64,000 nt of DNA from Riptortus pedestris (GCA_019009955.1 CM032228.1:255375501-255439500); one strand, 5' to 3'; positions 30,617 through 43,688 are shown, counted from the stretch's first letter. The notes: generated from the letters alone by a model not told the origin. Translations and numbers: made by a program.

Positions 30617-31345
30617 CTCTTTTGTATGTTGGAAAGTGAACTGTATATTCTTAATGGTACACAGCATGTTCAGCTATGTATAATACATTTTAACGGTGCA
30701 GAGTGAATAAATTCCAGAAATAACAGGATGTAACTCTCCAGCAATCATTCTTTTAAATTATATATTTATGACACTTAAAAAAATTAACATTTCTGAGAAA
30801 AATTCTATATTCCTGAAAGTATAAGCATCAAATCCCATGTAAACATAAGCCAATGTGAGGTCGGGAGGGGTGAGGCAGAAGTGATTATAACATATTTGTG
30901 CTTTACCTTCATAATACGTCTAGTTGTACAACTTTTCCTCTTACACTAAAATAACTTTTCCTCACTTCAAATCCAACCAGCATTAAAATCCAAGAGTTTT
31001 ATACATACACTCAGAATAATGAAGTAATCTTAATTATCAGGAAAAAGTAATAGCTTAAACAACTGACTGAAATATAAGGTTAGCAGTGAGAGGACAGAAA
31101 GGAAGTGTCCCACCTCTCCTCCCTACACTCACTGTTGCCAACAAACATCATACTTTTTTAAGATATCAGTTCTGTTTACATTAAATTATGTTAATAATTC
31201 TTATTACATTTTCTTCACAATACAAAAGTGTTTGTTGAACTACTTTTTCTATTTTAATAAAATAAAGTATTATATACATTTAAGGAGGAACTGACATTTG
31301 TGATTAATTGATGTTTGGGAAATAGGGGCGGGAGTGGCATGGAAA
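30617..31345 (+). repeat. Unnamed interspersed repeat, also at 57460-57950
   Basis: GAAAGTATAAGCATCAA.TCCCATGTAAACATA, CCCTACACTCACTG and ATCAGTTCTGT.TACATTAAATTA reappear in the same order at 57655-57950. This copy has about 200 bp more in the middle (about 30890-31075). No ORF. Confidence 0.6.
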
Positions 31346-31376
31346 TATACTTTGGTCTTCATTCAACCAGTTAATA

Positions 31377-31740
31377 ATGGCTGTTAAGTTTAATGAAAGT
31401 GTATTAATCCATCGAGGTACTAAGTTGAAGAAATGCATACATGGATGGAGCTGCAGCAGACTTTTGCAAAGAAGACATCTACCTAAAATTATTAAAATTG
31501 AAGAAATTGTGAACTGTCGTGTAAAAGCGTTTTACTATTATTTTGGAATCAATATTCATATAGCAACGACACTTCCGCACTGGGGAGGTCCTTGAAGAGG
31601 GCAGTTTCAACTAATGTACGGGTAGGAGCGAATAAACAATTCAGAACTGAATGGCCACTGAAGAGGTGGTAGATAAGCCACGAAACATGTAGGGCAATTG
31701 TAATAAAATTTGTGGGGAAAGAAATGTGTTTTTGTTGTTG
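31377..31740 (+). repeat. Penelope-type tail fragment
   Basis: Ends with the motif ACTGAAGAGGTGGTAGATAAGCCACGAAACATGT, the kind of hammerhead-like sequence found in Penelope-like terminal repeats. The 31377-31595 frame (72 codons) has no recognisable domain. Confidence 0.45.
31652..31700 (+). ncRNA. Hammerhead-ribozyme-like motif, second type
   Basis: Core CUGAAGA at 31658-31664, one extra G, stem II GUGG/CCAC, GAAA at 31682-31685, and palindromic stem III ACAUGU (31685-31690). Stem I is weak (CC G / GGC only). It has the same layout as the motif at 18776 but a different sequence, so it comes from another Penelope-like family. Confidence 0.4.
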
Positions 31741-32515
31741 AACCTTGCCATTATACTATGAAGTAAACTGTGTATAATTAGTCGATAATCAGAGTACAAT
31801 ATCACTGATAAAAACCGGGATTATATATCGTGAAGCGAATTGTATAAATGTGACAAAAATGGTGAATTAGTTTTGTTCCATCGTCCGCTTCTGTGCATAA
31901 ATATAATAATTATTAGTTTTTCTGTAGGTACTAAGTGCTAAAAACATTGAAATGTCCATATATTATTCTATATTCTGGCTACTTCTATGCCTACTACTGA
32001 ACGAGTATATTTCGACTTATTCAGCTCTGAGAGGTTGGCTGACCTGTTTGTTTACAATTCTGAATGCTTCCTGTTGTTATTATAAATTGACTGAATCGTT
32101 TCTCATTACCATTTGTATTTTCGTTCACTTAATATTCATGGTAGTTTTAAGTGTTACCAGTATGCAGATAAATCTACTGTAATACTTCACGAGGGAAATC
32201 TGCTTAGCTTAGACTTTTTTTTATTTTTTTTATTTTATTATATAAAAAGCCATTAGAGGATTAAAAGAGTATTTGTTGGCGAGAGCAGATCAGCATTAGG
32301 CAGTCCCGTTCTTCTGATAGGGTTCGTTCCCGCCTTTTTTATGGCGGGAAGGAAAATCAATTAAATGGAAGCGGCTTCCCTTTTTAGCTTTACTCCTGTA
32401 AATCCAGCGGAACAGTTTCCAAGATTGGCCAATCCATGCGCAACTATACACAACATATTGCTCAATATATTTAGCAGATTTCCCTTTGGGGATCCGACTC
32501 ATTAAACCGAAATAT
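31741..32515. other. Gene-free mosaic
   Basis: 31952-32182 contains an open frame with hydrophobic stretches, but the same phrases (ATTACCATTTGTATTTTCGTTCACTTAATATTCA) recur at 34127 and 35416 within repeat DNA. I treat it as repeat. An inverted TTAGCAGATTTCCCTTTGG near 32469 is a family B end. Confidence 0.5.
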
Positions 32516-33240
32516 TTTGAATTTTCGAGTTTTTGTATTGTAACTTTAGAATGGAGATGTTAATTTTAAAACAGCTTATTGTATTATGACGTGAGTCGGA
32601 GTGGGGGCTTACTGAAGGCTGAAAATAGAAAGTCCGCCACGCAGGGGCTGCGTAAACTACACAGATTTCCCACGTAATGTTTTGCAATAGATAAATCTAC
32701 ATACTGCCAAACTTGACACCAACACTTTGTGATTCATTATAAAAAAAATTTATAAAGAATCACAACAGTTTTTATCTCAATGCCTCAAATATTAGTAATC
32801 CAATAACTAAAGAATGAAAGGGGGGGGGAATCAACAGAACGTTTTTGAATGTATTTGTCTGTTAACGCTCTATAGGTCGCATGCTTGTTGATCGTTACCA
32901 AACTCGATATAATATAATTTTGTACGGACCTCATTTTCGTCATCACCTAGGTAGGATCGATGGCCATTTGTAGAATTTTTTCAAAAATCGGTTCATGAGA
33001 ACGATCTCCATTGCTCATTTCCCTTAAGGAATTTATAAATTTCTTAATATCTCCGTTATTATGCGTCGGACCGAAAAATGGTATAACACCAATCTTATTG
33101 CAAATGTAATTTTATATAAATGTTGTAATGTACACTGTATCACTATCGGTAATTGTAACCGAGATATTTGCATTTTTCAGTTTTTGGTTTTCAGTAAACC
33201 CCCGACTCAGCCATATAAACATTAAGCTGTTATATTATGA
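32516..33240. repeat. Repeat family B copies, mixed orientation
   Basis: AAAGTCCGCCACGCAGGGGCTGCGTAAACTACACAG at 32629, TTTGTACGGACCTCATTTTCGTCATC at 32921, and reversed matches such as GATATTTGCATTTTTCAG at 33162. A G-run lies at 32821-32828. No gene. Confidence 0.55.
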
Positions 33241-33710
33241 ACCTAACCTCTAAACCTATTCACGAGGGACGAACAGTTACGGAAACGGACGCCCTAAATC
33301 TCGGCGGAAAGTCCGAACATAACAGAGACCTGCCGACCACACACACAATACAAATGCAAATATCTCAGATAATATTCAAGATAGAGAATAAATGAATATA
33401 ACAATATTTATAGTAAATTTAATTTGCAATAAGTTGGCCTCTATAGATGTTTTCTATCCGATGGTTCCAGCCATTAACGAATTTGATCTTTCTGTTTGGA
33501 TAAAACGAGTAAATATCGAGTTTGGTAACGGTCAAACAAAAATTACTACCGCTAGACCGTTAACAGACATATATATAATTTTGAACGGACCTAATTTTCG
33601 CCTTCTCCTGGGTAGGATTGATGGACATTTGAAGACATTTTTCGAAAATCGCGTCATGAGTACGACCTCAATAGCTGATTTCTCTTTAGGGAAATCTCCT
33701 AATATATCCA
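33241..33710 (+). repeat. Repeat family B copy
   Basis: From ACCTAACCTCTAAACCTATTCACGAGGG through ATGCAAATATCTCAGATAATATTC and CTAGACCGTTAACAGACATATATA to TTTTGAACGGACC and the end GATTTCTCTTTAGGGAAATCTCCTAA. The terminal palindrome is less perfect here. No (TA)n expansion. Confidence 0.6.
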
Positions 33711-34550
33711 TTTCTACAAGTAGGATAGAAAAATTGTATAGATCCAATGTTATGGCAAATTGACTCATACCATATAAACAATAATCTGTTATATCATGAA
33801 CCACTTCATAACAAGGTTCAATATTGTTTTCATTGAACTTTTACTTTGTGAGTTATATGCAAATACGTTCTGATGACCCCCTCATTTTTTTGTTCTTGGA
33901 TTACTAAGTATACTAAGTAATTGAGATTAAAATTATTCTGATTCATTAAAAAATACATCATTAGCTTTAGTAAATAGTTTTCAATAAAAAATAATGTGAT
34001 ATATTCAGATATATTTCATTAATGGCTTTTCTTCCCGGTTTAGAATTCAGGTTGGCTGGCCTGTTTGTTGACAATTCAGACGCATTCCGTTGTCTAGATT
34101 ATTAACTTGTAACTGAAAGATTTCTCATTACCATTTGTATTTATTCACCTAATATTCACGGTAGGTATATCTGCATGTATCTATTGTAAACCTTCGCCTG
34201 GGAAATCTGCCTAGTCCCAGGGGAATGGAGAACTTTCGCCAATGAAAAGTTGGAATAAAATTCTGAATGAATGATAATGAACTTGAAGTATAAGGTTCGA
34301 GGCCCGTAGCGGATGCAGTACGGTTCACTGCTTTCATAAACCATTAGTCACAGGAGCGGATATTTCCACCGATTCTTGCACCCAGAGCCGAATAAATATT
34401 CTACGCTTCGCTTGTGAAAAAAGAAATCTTGCGAATAAATACATAAAAGAACAAAAAACAAACTTTTTTTTTTTCATTATACTTCGTTTTCAAAGCGAGA
34501 AGGCCGCTTCGGATTGAGATTGAAATTATAAAAAAAAATGTATAACTTTG
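33711..34550. other. Gene-free repeat mosaic
   Basis: It shares phrases with 31960-32180 and 35280-35480 (CTGTTTGTT.ACAATTC, ATTACCATTTGTATTTATTC), indicating another copy of the same interspersed sequence. The frames at 34149-34344 show no domain. Confidence 0.45.
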
Positions 34551-34745
34551 CCATGCGAGTTAAAGCGTTGACCTTTATCTCACAGGGCAAACCTAGAGTG
34601 GCGAGTTCGATTCTCGCCTGGGTAAAAGAAATTATTTAGTGACGAAATTCATTAAATAATATCCTAAAATCCCACCCTGGCTAGACAAGGGTGGTAACCT
34701 GTAGATAACCTGTCCCAATTAGCCTGAGTTGCAAAAGGTGGACCA
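34551..34745 (+). mobile_element. tRNA-derived SINE, copy 3, ends truncated
   Basis: Starts GCCATGCGAGTTAAAGCGTTGACC, B box GAGTTCGATTCTC at about 34602, body as in copies 1 and 2, and stops at GCAAAAGGTGGAC without an A-rich tail. No target duplication found. Confidence 0.75.
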
Positions 34746-35520
34746 ATGCAAATATCGGGAGGGGGGATTTTCGAAAATTCGAAATATCTCTATTACGCTG
34801 GATTGAAAACTTTTATAGGAGCAATCTTATTGCAAATTAAACGTACTATAAATATTGTTATATACATTTATTCTCTATGTTGAATATTAACCGTGATATT
34901 AGCATTTTTCATATTCGGCCACTGTCGGTTCTGTTCTTGTGATTCCGCTGAAAGTTAGTCCTGCCGTTTCCGTAACTGTTGGGGTTTTGAGAGTGGTGTA
35001 AGCTTGTATTTTGCGAGATATATGCAATTGCGCTCTGTAGATCCCCTCCTCCCTTCTTTAGTTCACGAACTACTAAAGTTGTTGTTTGTTTATTATTATT
35101 TACGTCCACTTTATGCTACTAGGCTAATTGGGACGGGTTATCTACAGGTTACCACCCTTTTATAACCAGGGTGGGCTCAATGAGTTGATTGAATTAAAAA
35201 TATTCTGCTTCAGAATATATTACAGTACTAGATATAATAAATAGTTTTCAATAAAATTAATGTGTTTTATTCAGATATATTTCAGTAGTTGTTTTTCTTT
35301 CAGGTGAAGAATATTTTTGTCTCTCTGTTCAGCTCTGAGTGTTGGCAGACCTGTTTGTTTACGATTCAGAGCTTTCCGTTTAGAGTTTATTAAAATTGAC
35401 TAAAATATTTCTGATTACCGTTTGTATTTATTCGCTTAATATTCACGGTGGTGTTACCAGTGTATACATTTATCAGCTGTAAAACTTCACAAGGAAGATT
35501 AGTTTCGTTTACGCAGCTCA
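34746..35520 (-). repeat. Family B fragments and reversed SINE 3' end
   Basis: The region at 34745-34905 matches family B in reverse (GAAATATCTC, ATTGCAAATTAAAC, ATATACATTTATTCTC). A reversed SINE fragment is at about 35085-35178 (ATTTACGTCCACTTTATGCTACTAGGCTAATTGGGACGGG). No gene. Confidence 0.55.
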
Positions 35521-35802
35521 TCCTGCGTTATGGAGTCTTCCCTGCCATCTATATCCATATGAGGGTGTCAGCCATCGGTGGAATGAAGAGATGAGTGACA
35601 GCTGGCAGCAAGTGGAGCAGACAGAATGGTTGATCGGCTGTGGATAATGTCACAGCAAAGAGCTATACAGCGAGGTATACATCGAGGTATACAACGAGCT
35701 ATACAAAGAGATATGCAACTCCCATCAACAAGTCTACAATGCAATACAACATGGCACAATCGATCCTACCTAGGAGATGACGAAAATGAGGTCCTTTCAA
35801 AA

Positions 35803-35805
<3 letters not shown>
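35521..35805 (+). repeat. Short 12-bp tandem repeat beside family A
   Basis: Four or five units of CGAGGTATACAA type at about 35665-35720. They make an apparent RAIQRGIHRGIQRAIQ peptide in a frame that then runs into (TA)n and family A sequence, so I do not call it a gene. Confidence 0.6.

Positions 35806-35857
<52 letters not shown>
35806..35857. repeat. (TA)n microsatellite
   Basis: Pure TA run joining a family B fragment to the CTAG end of family A copy A5. Confidence 0.95.
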
Positions 35858-35858
<1 letters not shown>

Positions 35859-37175
35859 TAGCTCAGATACCCGGCTTCGCCCGGGAATTGATTTGAGGCT
35901 GAATGGTGATGGTATTTTTTTTGGCAAGGCTTCCTTTACACAATATTTTAACATTTACCCGTCCCAGTGTTTAGGGCTAATACCCGTCGTTTCTGTGGAT
36001 TTGTTATTAAAAAAAATTGTAAATTCAGGCCTCCCTTATAACCCCCACTCCTGCCCGTTCCTGAAAATGTTAGTAGGGCTTATTATAAGGATGGCATTAG
36101 TGTTAATACACATAACGAGTGTTTTATTTAGTTCAGTTGAGTATTTTGTGCCAAATAAAATTGTTGACTCCCGCTATAATTTTTAGCGTATAACGCCTTT
36201 ATACTTCGGTATTCGACGATACTGTATATAACAAAAGTTTTTCTAAATAAGAAAATAAACAACTTTTGTTATGTACATATTTGCCGAAACCCCAATAGGA
36301 AACGAAATATCACTATTTTTAATTACAGACCTCCCTTATAATCCCCACTCCTGCCCGTCCCTAGAAATGTTAGTATGGCTTATTATAATGAAGGCGTTAG
36401 TACTAATTCACATACCAAGTTTGGTTTAGCTCGGTAGAGTCTTTTGTGCCAAATAAAATTGTTGTCTCCCGCTATAATTTTTAGCGTATAACGCCTTTAT
36501 ACTTCGGTATACGACGACAGTGTATATAAAAAAAGTTTCTCTAAATAACAAAATAAACAACTTTTGTCATGTACATATTTGCTGAAAAAGCAATAGGAAA
36601 CGAAATATCGCTATTTTTAATTTCAGGCCTCCCTTATAACCCCCACTCCTGCCCGTCCCTAGAAATGTTGGTATGGCTTATTACAATGAAGGCGTTAGTG
36701 CTAATGCACATACCGAGTTTTATTTAGTTCGGTTGAGTCTTTTTTGGCAAATAATATTGTTGACTCCCGCTATAATTTTTAGCGTATAACGCATTTAAAA
36801 TTCGGTATACGACAAAAGTGTATATAACAAAAGTTACTCTAAATAACAAAATAAACAACCTTTGTTATGTGCATATTTGCCGAAAAACCAATGGAAAACG
36901 AAATATCACTATTAGTATTTCAGGGTTCCCTTACAACCCCCACTCCTGTTAGCCTCAGAGAAAATTAATATAGCCTAAAGTCTAAGTTGGGTTAGTAGTA
37001 ATATACATACCAAGTTTCATAAAATTCGGTTCAGCCGTTTATGCGTGAAAAGGTAACAAACAAACAAACAAACATACACGAAAGAAACAAAATGCAGATA
37101 TGGTGTCTATGATATGTGAAACGAAAAGTTATCGTGAAATTTCGAGAAAAAAATCAATGTACAGACAGAGGTTAC

Positions 37176-37180
<5 letters not shown>
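35858..37180 (-). repeat. Repeat family A, copy A5
   Basis: Minus orientation: CTAG at 35858-35861, hairpin CCCGGCTTCGCCCGGG, and four internal units starting CTCCCTTATAA(C/T)CCCCACTCC at about 36030, 36331, 36629 and a diverged one at about 36930. Then AAATTCGGTTCAGCCGTTTATGCGTG, (AAAC)n and GGTTACAATTTTATATA. The internal units have a period near 300 bp. The open frame across 35626-36186 is a repeat by-product. Confidence 0.8.

Positions 37181-37226
<46 letters not shown>
37181..37226. repeat. (TA)n microsatellite between family A copies
   Basis: Joins the 5' end of copy A5 to the CTAG end of copy A6. Confidence 0.95.
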
Positions 37227-37227
<1 letters not shown>

Positions 37228-39143
37228 TAGCTAAGGTACCCGGCGATGCCCGGGAAATCATTGCTGACTGACTAATGATTGTATTTTTGTAGCAAGACTT
37301 CAATGTGTACAATTGCACTTCCCTCCACGATGTATTGTTTTTTCAAAACAGCCAATCCTAAAGTGTAACTTTCAGGGTTAATAGAATAGAAATTTTAGTT
37401 TTGAAGAATATATGAAAATGGGTTCCTAATTTATCCCTCACGACTTTTTGACTCATGGTTTTTGAATAATTCAAACCATAATCATGGGTAACATTTATCA
37501 CAATTAAATGTCATCTATAATGAACATATTTCCTGCCAAAAATCAAACCAAGCACATATAGTTTTAGCATAGTTTTATACATAAGTTTATATTCGTATTA
37601 TTAAGCCTCAGTGGAAATCACTTCCCGTCGTGGCAGCATTCCACAGGAAATAACTAAACTCAATTACCTCCCGTCCATTTCCGCTCTCGCAGGAGCGTTA
37701 TCATCGTTGTTTTCTTTAGAATATTGATTCAGAATATTATTTTAATAATTTATCTCCCTGATGGAACTAAATAATAGATCCCTAAACATAATTTCATTTA
37801 TGTTCAAAAAGCTAGATGAGGGGAAGAGAGCCCCCCTGCAACCTAGTAATACTTTAAACATTGATATCGAGTATATATTAAATACCAGAAATGCTCTTAT
37901 AGTTTATATTCTATTAGAAATAAATAAAAAAGTTATAGGGAAAATAAATAAATAAATGAGGAGGTGACGGAGATTTATAAGCTCACTAATCCGAATCATA
38001 CTTGCAACTATCATATAAGACTAAAACATAACATCTTTTGTCATAATATCCATTTATTAAAAACACTTAAATAAGCACTAATAAAATTAATGACTCCCGC
38101 AATGGATTTAGCGTATATGCCGTGTTATCTTCATTTACGACAAAAGTGAATACAACAAAAGATACTTTAAATAACAAAAGTAAACAACTTTTGCTATGTG
38201 CACGTTAGCCAAAAAAAAATAGAAAATGAAAATTGCGAATTTTTATCTCAGGCCTGTCTTATAACCACCACTCCCGTTTGAACCTAAACATTTTAATATA
38301 GCTTATAATCATGGAAGAATTAATGCTAATTCGCATACCAAGTTTTGTTAAATTCGGTTCAATCGTTTGAGCTCAACAAAATTGTTGGCTTCCGCTTTAG
38401 ATTTTAACGCATATCTCGTTTATGTTATACAGCAAAAGTGAAAATAACCAAAGTTACTTTAAATAACAAAATAAACAACTTTTGTCATGTGCATATTTGC
38501 AGAAAAACCAGTAGAAAAAGAAATATTGCTATTTTTAATTTCAGGCCTCCCTTATAGCCCCCACTCCTGCCCGTCCCTAGAAATATTGGTATGGCTTATG
38601 ATAATTAAGGCGTCAGAGATAATACACATACCGAGTTTTATTTAGTTCGGTGGACTCTTTTGTGCCAAATAATATTCTTGACACCCGCTATAATTTTTAG
38701 CGTATAACGCCTTTATAGTTCGGTATACGAAAAAAGTGTATATAACAAAAGTTATTCTAAATAACAAAATAAACAACTTTTGTTATATGCATATTTGCCA
38801 AAAAACCAATAGGAAACGAAATATCGCTATTTTTAATTTCAGGCCTCCCTTATAACTCCCACTCCTGTTCGTCTCAGAGAATATTAATATAGCCTAAAGT
38901 CTAAGTTGGGTTAGTAGTAATACACATACCAAGTTTCATAAAATTCGGTTCAGCCGTTTATGCGTGAAAAGGTAACAAACAAACAAACAAACAAACAAAC
39001 AAACAAACAAACAAACAAACAAACAAACAAACAGACACCAAAGAAACAAAATGCAGTTATGGTGTCTATGACATGTGAAACGAAAAGTTATCGTGAAATT
39101 TCGCGAAAAAAATCAATGTACAGACAGAGGTTACAATTTTATA
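37227..39143 (-). repeat. Repeat family A, copy A6, diverged CTAG end
   Basis: CTAGCTAAGGTACCCGGCGATGCCCGGGAAATC at 37227 belongs to a subfamily (CTAGCTAAGG) distinct from CTAGCTCAGA. It is longer than average because of an unrelated-looking 37340-38080 section. Internal units lie at about 38250, 38548 and 38848. The (AAAC)n stretch at 38973-39032 is the longest in the window. The 5' end faces copy A7 to form the palindrome at about 39153. Confidence 0.7.
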
Positions 39144-39170
39144 TATATATAGATATATATATATCTATAT

Positions 39171-40456
39171 ATATATAAAATTGTAACCTCTGTCTGTACA
39201 TTGATTTTTTTCGCGAAATTTCACGATAACTTTTCGTTTCACATGTCATAGACACCGTAACTGCATTTTGTTTCTTTGGTGTCTGTTTGTTTGTTTATTT
39301 GTTTGTTTGTTTGTTTGTTTGTTACCTTTTCACGCATAAACGGCTGAACCGAATTTTATGAAACTTGGTATGTATATTACTACTAGCCCAACTTAGACTT
39401 TAGGCTATATTAATGTTCTCTAAGACGAACAGGAGTGGGGGTTATAAGGGAGACCAGAAATTAAAAATAGCGATATTTCGTTTCCTATTGCTTTTTCAGC
39501 AAATATGCACATAACAAAAGTTGTTTATTTTGTTATTTAGAGTAACTTTTGTAATATGCACTTTTGCCGTATACGGAAGCATAAATGAGTTATACGCTAT
39601 AAACTAAAGTGGGAGTCCACAATTTTATTTGGCACTAAAAACTCAACCGAATTAAACCAAACTGGTTATGTGAATTAGTACTAACGCCTTCATTATAATA
39701 AGCTATACTAACATTTCTAGGGACGGGCAGGAGTGGGGGTTATAAGGAACGCCTGAAATTTATAATAGTGATATTTCGCTTCCTATTGCATTTTCGGCAA
39801 ATATGCACATAACAAAAGTTGTTTATTTTGTTATTTAGAGAGACTTTTTTTATATACACTATCATCGCATTCCGAACTATAAAGGCGTTATACGCTAAAA
39901 ATTATAGCGGGGGACAATTTTATTTGGCACAAAAGACTCAACCGAACTAAATAAAACACTCATTATGTGTATTAGCACTAACGCCTTCCTTATAATAAGC
40001 CATTCTAACATTTCTAGGGACGGGCAGGAGTGGTGGTTATAAGGGAGGCATGAAATTAATAATAATGATTTCCTATTGGGTTTTCGGCAAATATGCACAT
40101 AACAAAAGTTGTTTATTTTGTTATTTAGAGAAATTTGCTCAACACTTCTTTTCAATATGAACTACCAGGTACCTCACCTGAAAAAATTAATTCAAATGTA
40201 TATCAATATTTTCTCCTTAATAATTCAAATCTATGCATAATGCACAGGAGACGGGAAATATGACAATATGCAGGACAGTGAAGTTTTACATAAAAAAAAT
40301 AATTTTATTATTAACAAATGCCAACAACGGGTATTAACCCTAAACACTGGAACGGGTAAATGTCAAAATATTGTGCAATGTAAAGCCTTGCCAAAAATAT
40401 ACCATCACCATTCAGCCTCAAATGAATTCCCGAGCGAAGCCGGGTATCTAAGCTAG
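39171..40456 (+). repeat. Repeat family A, copy A7
   Basis: Plus orientation, CTAG at 40453-40456. 5' end to 5' end with copy A6. Internal GGAGTGGGGGTTATAAGG.A units at about 39429, 39729 and 40027 (reverse of CTCCCTTATAACCCCCACTCC). Confidence 0.8.
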
Positions 40457-41744
40457 TATATATATAAAATTGTAACCTCTGTCTGTACATTGATTTTTTT
40501 TGCGAAATTTCACGATAACTTTTCGTTTCACATGTCATAGACACCATAACTGCTTTTTGTTTCTTTGGTGTCTGTTTGTTTGTTTATTTGTTTGTTTGTT
40601 TGTTACCTTTTCACGCATAAACGGCTGAACCGATTTTTATAAAACTTGGTATGTATATTACTACTAGCCCAACTTAGACTTTAGGCTATATTAATATTCT
40701 CTAACACGAACAGGAGTGGGGGTTGTAAGGGAGGCCTGAAATTAAAAATAGCGATATTTCGTTTCCTATTGCTTTTTCAGCAAATATTTACATAACAAAA
40801 GTTGTTTATTTTGTAATTTAGAGTAACTGTTGTTATATGCACTTTTGCCGTATACGGAAGTATAAATGAGTTATACGCTAAAAACTATAGCGGGAGTCCA
40901 CAATTTTATTTGGCACAAAAGACTCAACCGAACTAAACCAAACTCGCTATGTGAATTAATACTAACGATTTCCTTATAATAAGCCATACTAACATTTCTA
41001 GGGACGCGCAGGAGTGGGGGTTATAAGGGAGGCCTGAAATTAAAAATAGAGATATAGCGTTTCCTACTCATTTTTCAGAAGTATGCACATAACAAAAGTT
41101 GTTTATTTTGTTATTTAGAGTAACTTTTGTTATATGCACTTTTGCCGTATACGGAAGCGTAAATGAGTTATACGCTATAAGCTATAGCGGGAGTCCACAA
41201 TTTTATTTGGCACTAAAGACTCAACCGAATAAAACCAAACTCAGTATGTGAATTAGTACTAACGCCTTCATTATAATAAGCTATACTAGCATTTCTAGGG
41301 ACGGGCAGGAGTGGGGGTTATAAGGGAGGCCTGAAATTAATAATAATGATTTCCTATTGGGGTTTCGGCAAATATGCACATAACAAAAGTTGTTTATTTT
41401 GTTATTTAGAGAAATATGCTCAACAATTCTTTTCAATATGAACCATCAGGTACCTCAACTGGAAAAATTAATTCAAATTATAATATTTTGTCCTTAATAA
41501 CTTAAATCTATGTATAATACACAGGAAACGGGAAATATGACAATATGCAGGACAATGAAGTCTTACATAAAAAATTAATTTTATTATTAACAAATCCATA
41601 GCAACGACAGGTATAATAAACTCTAAACACTGGGGCGGGGAATGTCAAAATATTGTGCAAAGTAAAGCCTTGCCAAAAAAAAAAAAAATACCATCACCAT
41701 TCAGCCTCAAATGAATTCCCGGGCGAAGCCGGGTATCTGAGCTA

Positions 41745-41745
<1 letters not shown>
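40457..41745 (+). repeat. Repeat family A, copy A8
   Basis: Head-to-tail with A7, sharing a TATATATA linker. CTAG at 41742-41745. Three internal units. An A-run of 14 at about 41674-41688. Confidence 0.8.

Positions 41746-41797
<52 letters not shown>
41746..41797. repeat. (TA)n microsatellite, CTAG-to-CTAG junction
   Basis: Lies between the CTAG ends of A8 (plus) and A9 (minus), so the two copies are inverted about the TA tract. Confidence 0.95.
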
Positions 41798-41798
<1 letters not shown>

Positions 41799-43680
41799 TA
41801 GCTCAGATACCCGGCTTCGCTCGGGAATTCACTTGAGGCTGAATGGTGATGGTATATTTTTGGCAAGGCTTTACTTTTCACGACATTTACCCGTCCCAGT
41901 GTTTAGGGTTAACACCCGTCGTTTCTGTGGATTTGTTAATAATGAAATTAATTTTTTATGTAAGACTTCATTGTCCAGCATATTGTCATATTTCCCGTTT
42001 CCTGTGTATTATGCATAGATTTGAATTATTAAGGAGAAAATATTGACATACATTTGAATTAATTTTTTAAGGTGAGGTACCTGGTAGTTCATATTGAAAT
42101 GAAGTGTTGAGGAAATTTCTCTAAATAACAAAATAAACAACTTTTTTTATGTGCATATTTGGTGAAACCCCAATAGGAAATCGGTATTATTAATTTAAGG
42201 CCTCCCATATAACCCCCACTCCTGCCCGTCCCTAGAAATGTTAGTATGGCTTATTATAAGGAAGGCATTAGTACTAATTCACATACCGAGTTTGGTTTAG
42301 TTCGGTTGAGTCTTTTGTGCCAAATAAAATTGTTGACTCCCGCTATAATTTTTAGCGTATAACACCTTTATACTTCGGTATACGACGATAGTACACTATA
42401 TTATTTGTTATATACATATAACAAAAGTTACTCTAAATTACACAATAAACAACTTTTGTTATGTTCATATTTGCCAAAAACCCAATAGGAAACGAAATAT
42501 CGCTATTTTTAATTTCTGGCTTCCCTCATAACCCCCACTCCTGCCCGCCCCTAGAAATGTTGGTGTGGCTTGTTATAATAAAAGCGTTTGTGCTAATACA
42601 CATACCGAGTTTTATTTATTTCGGTTGGGTCTTTTGTCCCAAATAAATACATACATTTGAATAAATTTTTTCATTTGAGGTACCTGGTAGTTCATATTGA
42701 AAAGAAGTGTTCAGAAAATTTCTCTACATAACAAAGTAAACAACTATTGTTATTTGCATATTTGCCGAAACCCCAATAGGAAATCACTATTTTAATTTCA
42801 GGCCTCCCTTACAACTCCCACTCCTGCCCGTCCCTAGAAACAGTATGGCTTATTATAAGGAAGGCGTTAGTGCTAATTCAAATACCGAGTTTGGTTTAGT
42901 TCGGTTGAGTCTCTTGTGCCAAATAAAATTGTGGACTCCCGCTATAGGTTTTAGCGTATAACTCATTTATACTTCCGTACACGGCTAAAGTGAATATAAC
43001 AAAAGTTACTATAATTACACAATAAACAACTTTTGTTATGTTCATATATGCCGAAAAACCAATAAGAAACGAAATATCGCTATTTTTAATTTCTGGCTTC
43101 CCTTATAACCCCCACTCCTGCCCGTCCCTAGAAATGTTGGCATGGCTTGTTATAATGAAAGCGTTAGTGCTAATACACATACCGAGTTTTATTTAGTTTG
43201 GTTGATTCTTTTGTGCCATATAAAATAGTTCACTTCCTCTATAGGTTTTAGCGTATATCTCGTTTATAACTCGGTATACGACGAAAGTGTATATAACAAC
43301 AGTTACTCTAAATAACAAAATAAACAACTTTTGTTATGTGCATATTTGCCGAAAAACCAATAGGAATCGAAATATCGCTATTTTTAATTTCTGGCTTCCC
43401 TTATAACCCCCACTCCTGTTCGTCTCAGAGGATATTAATATAGCCTAAAGTCTAAGTTGGGTTAGTAGTAATATACATACCAAGTTTCATAAAATTCGGT
43501 TCAGCCGTTTATGCGTGAAAAGGTAACAAACAAACAAACAAACAAACAAATAAACAAACAAACAAACAAACAGACACCAAAGAAACAAAATGCAGTTATG
43601 GTGTCTATGACATGTGAAACGAAAAGTTATCGTGAAATTTCGTGAAAAAAATCAATGTACAGACAGAGGTTACAATTTTA
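41798..43680 (-). repeat. Repeat family A, copy A9
   Basis: CTAG at 41798-41801. Five internal units at about 42203, 42520, 42801, 43089 and 43388. One of the longest copies in the array; ends at the (AAAC)n stretch and GGTTACAATTTTA. Confidence 0.8.
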
Positions 43681-43688
43681 TATATATA

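Noticed and set aside
31952..32182. Hydrophobic 76-codon ORF as a membrane protein gene
   Set aside because: The same sequence phrases recur at about 34030-34150 and 35330-35460 in broken form, so it is part of an interspersed repeat.
35626..36186. 186-codon ORF with RAIQRGIHRGIQ repeats
   Set aside because: It runs through a 12-bp tandem repeat, a TA microsatellite and family A sequence without any conserved domain.
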